Below the pieces are notes generated by a model, which saw only the letters and a program-made list of their open reading frames with translations, did no database searches and was not told where the DNA came from. Shown here one piece after another: positions 63,549 to 64,000 of a stretch of DNA of 64,000 bases. Source of the stretch: Puia dinghuensis (GTDB taxonomy: Bacteria > Bacteroidota > Bacteroidia > Chitinophagales > Chitinophagaceae); contig NZ_BMJC01000001.1 of NCBI RefSeq assembly GCF_014642875.1, forward strand, positions 1,097,335-1,161,334, written 5' to 3'. Made by a program: the position numbers and the translations under genes. The number at the start of each line of letters is the position of its first letter. Position 1 is the stretch's first letter.

Positions 63549-63556
63549 TAGGTTTG
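63549..63556 (+). promoter_or_regulatory. -7 promoter box before the DUF1573 gene
   Basis: TAGGTTTG begins on the base right after the nusB stop codon and lies 19 bases before the next start codon, so the lipoprotein gene may be transcribed on its own as well as from nusB. Confidence 0.5.
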
Positions 63557-63575
63557 CAAAAAAAATCTGTTCTTC

Positions 63576-64000
63576 ATGCGTAATCTGATAACCGGCTGTC
63601 TCCTTGTCGCTATGTTCGCCGCCTGTTCGGGCGGAGACCAGAAAACCCCCGCCCTTAGCTCCGGCACCGCCAACACCCTCGCAATGGCCGACACCACCCA
63701 TTTTACCACGATCGAATGGCTCGACTCCGCCAAGGACTATGGTAAAATACCCGAAGGGCAAAAGCTGGATGTGTCCTTCCGCTTCCGGAATACGGGAAGC
63801 TCACCGCTGGTCATAGGTCGGGTACAACCCAGTTGTGGATGTACCATCGCCGAACAACCCCGTGAACCCATCGCACCGGGCGCTGAAGGCCAGATAAAGG
63901 CTTCCTTTAACAGTGAAGGGCGGACAGGAGTCAATCACAAAACCCTATTGGTCACCGCCAACACGAAGGGCAGCCAGAGCTACTCCCTGCAATTCGTGGT
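63576..64000 (+). CDS. DUF1573 lipoprotein (3' partial)
   Basis: The frame starts at ATG 63576 and is open to the window end (141 residues seen). A lipoprotein signal ends in FAAC (Cys17). The rest is a DUF1573 immunoglobulin-like domain with FRFRNTGSSPLVIGRVQPSCGCT, the family hallmark. The family is abundant on the Bacteroidota surface or periplasm, with no established function. It is 27 bases downstream of nusB. Confidence 0.9.
   Translation, partial: MRNLITGCLLVAMFAACSGGDQKTPALSSGTANTLAMADTTHFTTIEWLDSAKDYGKIPEGQKLDVSFRFRNTGSSPLVIGRVQPSCGCTIAEQPREPIAPGAEGQIKASFNSEGRTGVNHKTLLVTANTKGSQSYSLQFV

Noticed and set aside
1-64000. CRISPR arrays, tRNA or rRNA genes, prophage
   Set aside because: No regularly spaced repeats, no cloverleaf-like sequence in any intergenic region, no rRNA segments and no phage structural genes; the fibre-like protein at 46976-47887 has an export signal and no phage neighbours.

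Overview
The window looks like a chromosomal segment of a Bacteroidota bacterium, most likely a Chitinophaga-like member of the Chitinophagaceae; the family-level guess is inference. The evidence is a SusC/SusD pair, promoters of the TTG-N19-TAnnTTTG type, a type IX secretion plug-family protein (DUF5103), a TamL-type lipoprotein barrel, DUF1573 and DUF5362 proteins, RHS proteins with Bacteroidota-type N-termini, and IS1-type elements with one unbroken transposase frame. Most genes are GC-rich, while intergenic regions are strongly AT-rich.

Layout. 1-9.2 kb: the end of an Nramp metal transporter fused to a universal stress domain, two tandem Crp/Fnr-family regulators, NADP-isocitrate dehydrogenase, and a SusC/SusD/lipoprotein uptake operon. 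9.2-26.6 kb: a nearly complete assimilatory nitrate/nitrite island. One leftward operon runs outer-membrane channel, nitrate transporter, nitrate reductase-flavoprotein fusion, a sulfite-reductase-like/rubredoxin protein, moaA, moaD, moaE, mobA. A second leftward operon runs nirB, nirD, moaC-moaB fusion, moeA. A rightward SUMT gene supplies siroheme precursor, and an FNR-like regulator with an N-terminal cysteine cluster lies between the operons. The two operon promoters share an AT-rich dyad. 26.6-33.3 kb: transaldolase-like aldolase, the SRP RNA gene, a T9SS plug-family protein, an FtsX/LolE-type permease, an rRNA methyltransferase and TamL.

33.3-47.9 kb is an accessory island between tamL and truB. 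It holds two IS1-type elements that each carry an internal copy of their right end immediately before the transposase start, a short stretch with two tiny ORFs and two strong terminators, and a six-gene leftward operon: trimeric-fibre-like protein, coiled-coil/barrel protein, 1262-residue RHS-like surface protein, a cysteine-free glutathione-peroxidase-like protein, a 1544-residue RHS protein, and a small membrane protein with a pseudopilin-like domain. This operon is the best candidate for an undescribed system here, though its function cannot be read from sequence.

47.9-64 kb is mostly conserved core: truB translationally coupled to a MoxR/DUF58/DUF4350/DUF4129/SpoIIM membrane cluster with a divergent RDD gene, DUF5362, proS, a Gly/Tyr-rich lipoprotein, a FadL-like barrel, an SGNH hydrolase, groES-groEL, nusB and the start of a DUF1573 lipoprotein. 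No tRNA, rRNA, CRISPR array or prophage was seen.
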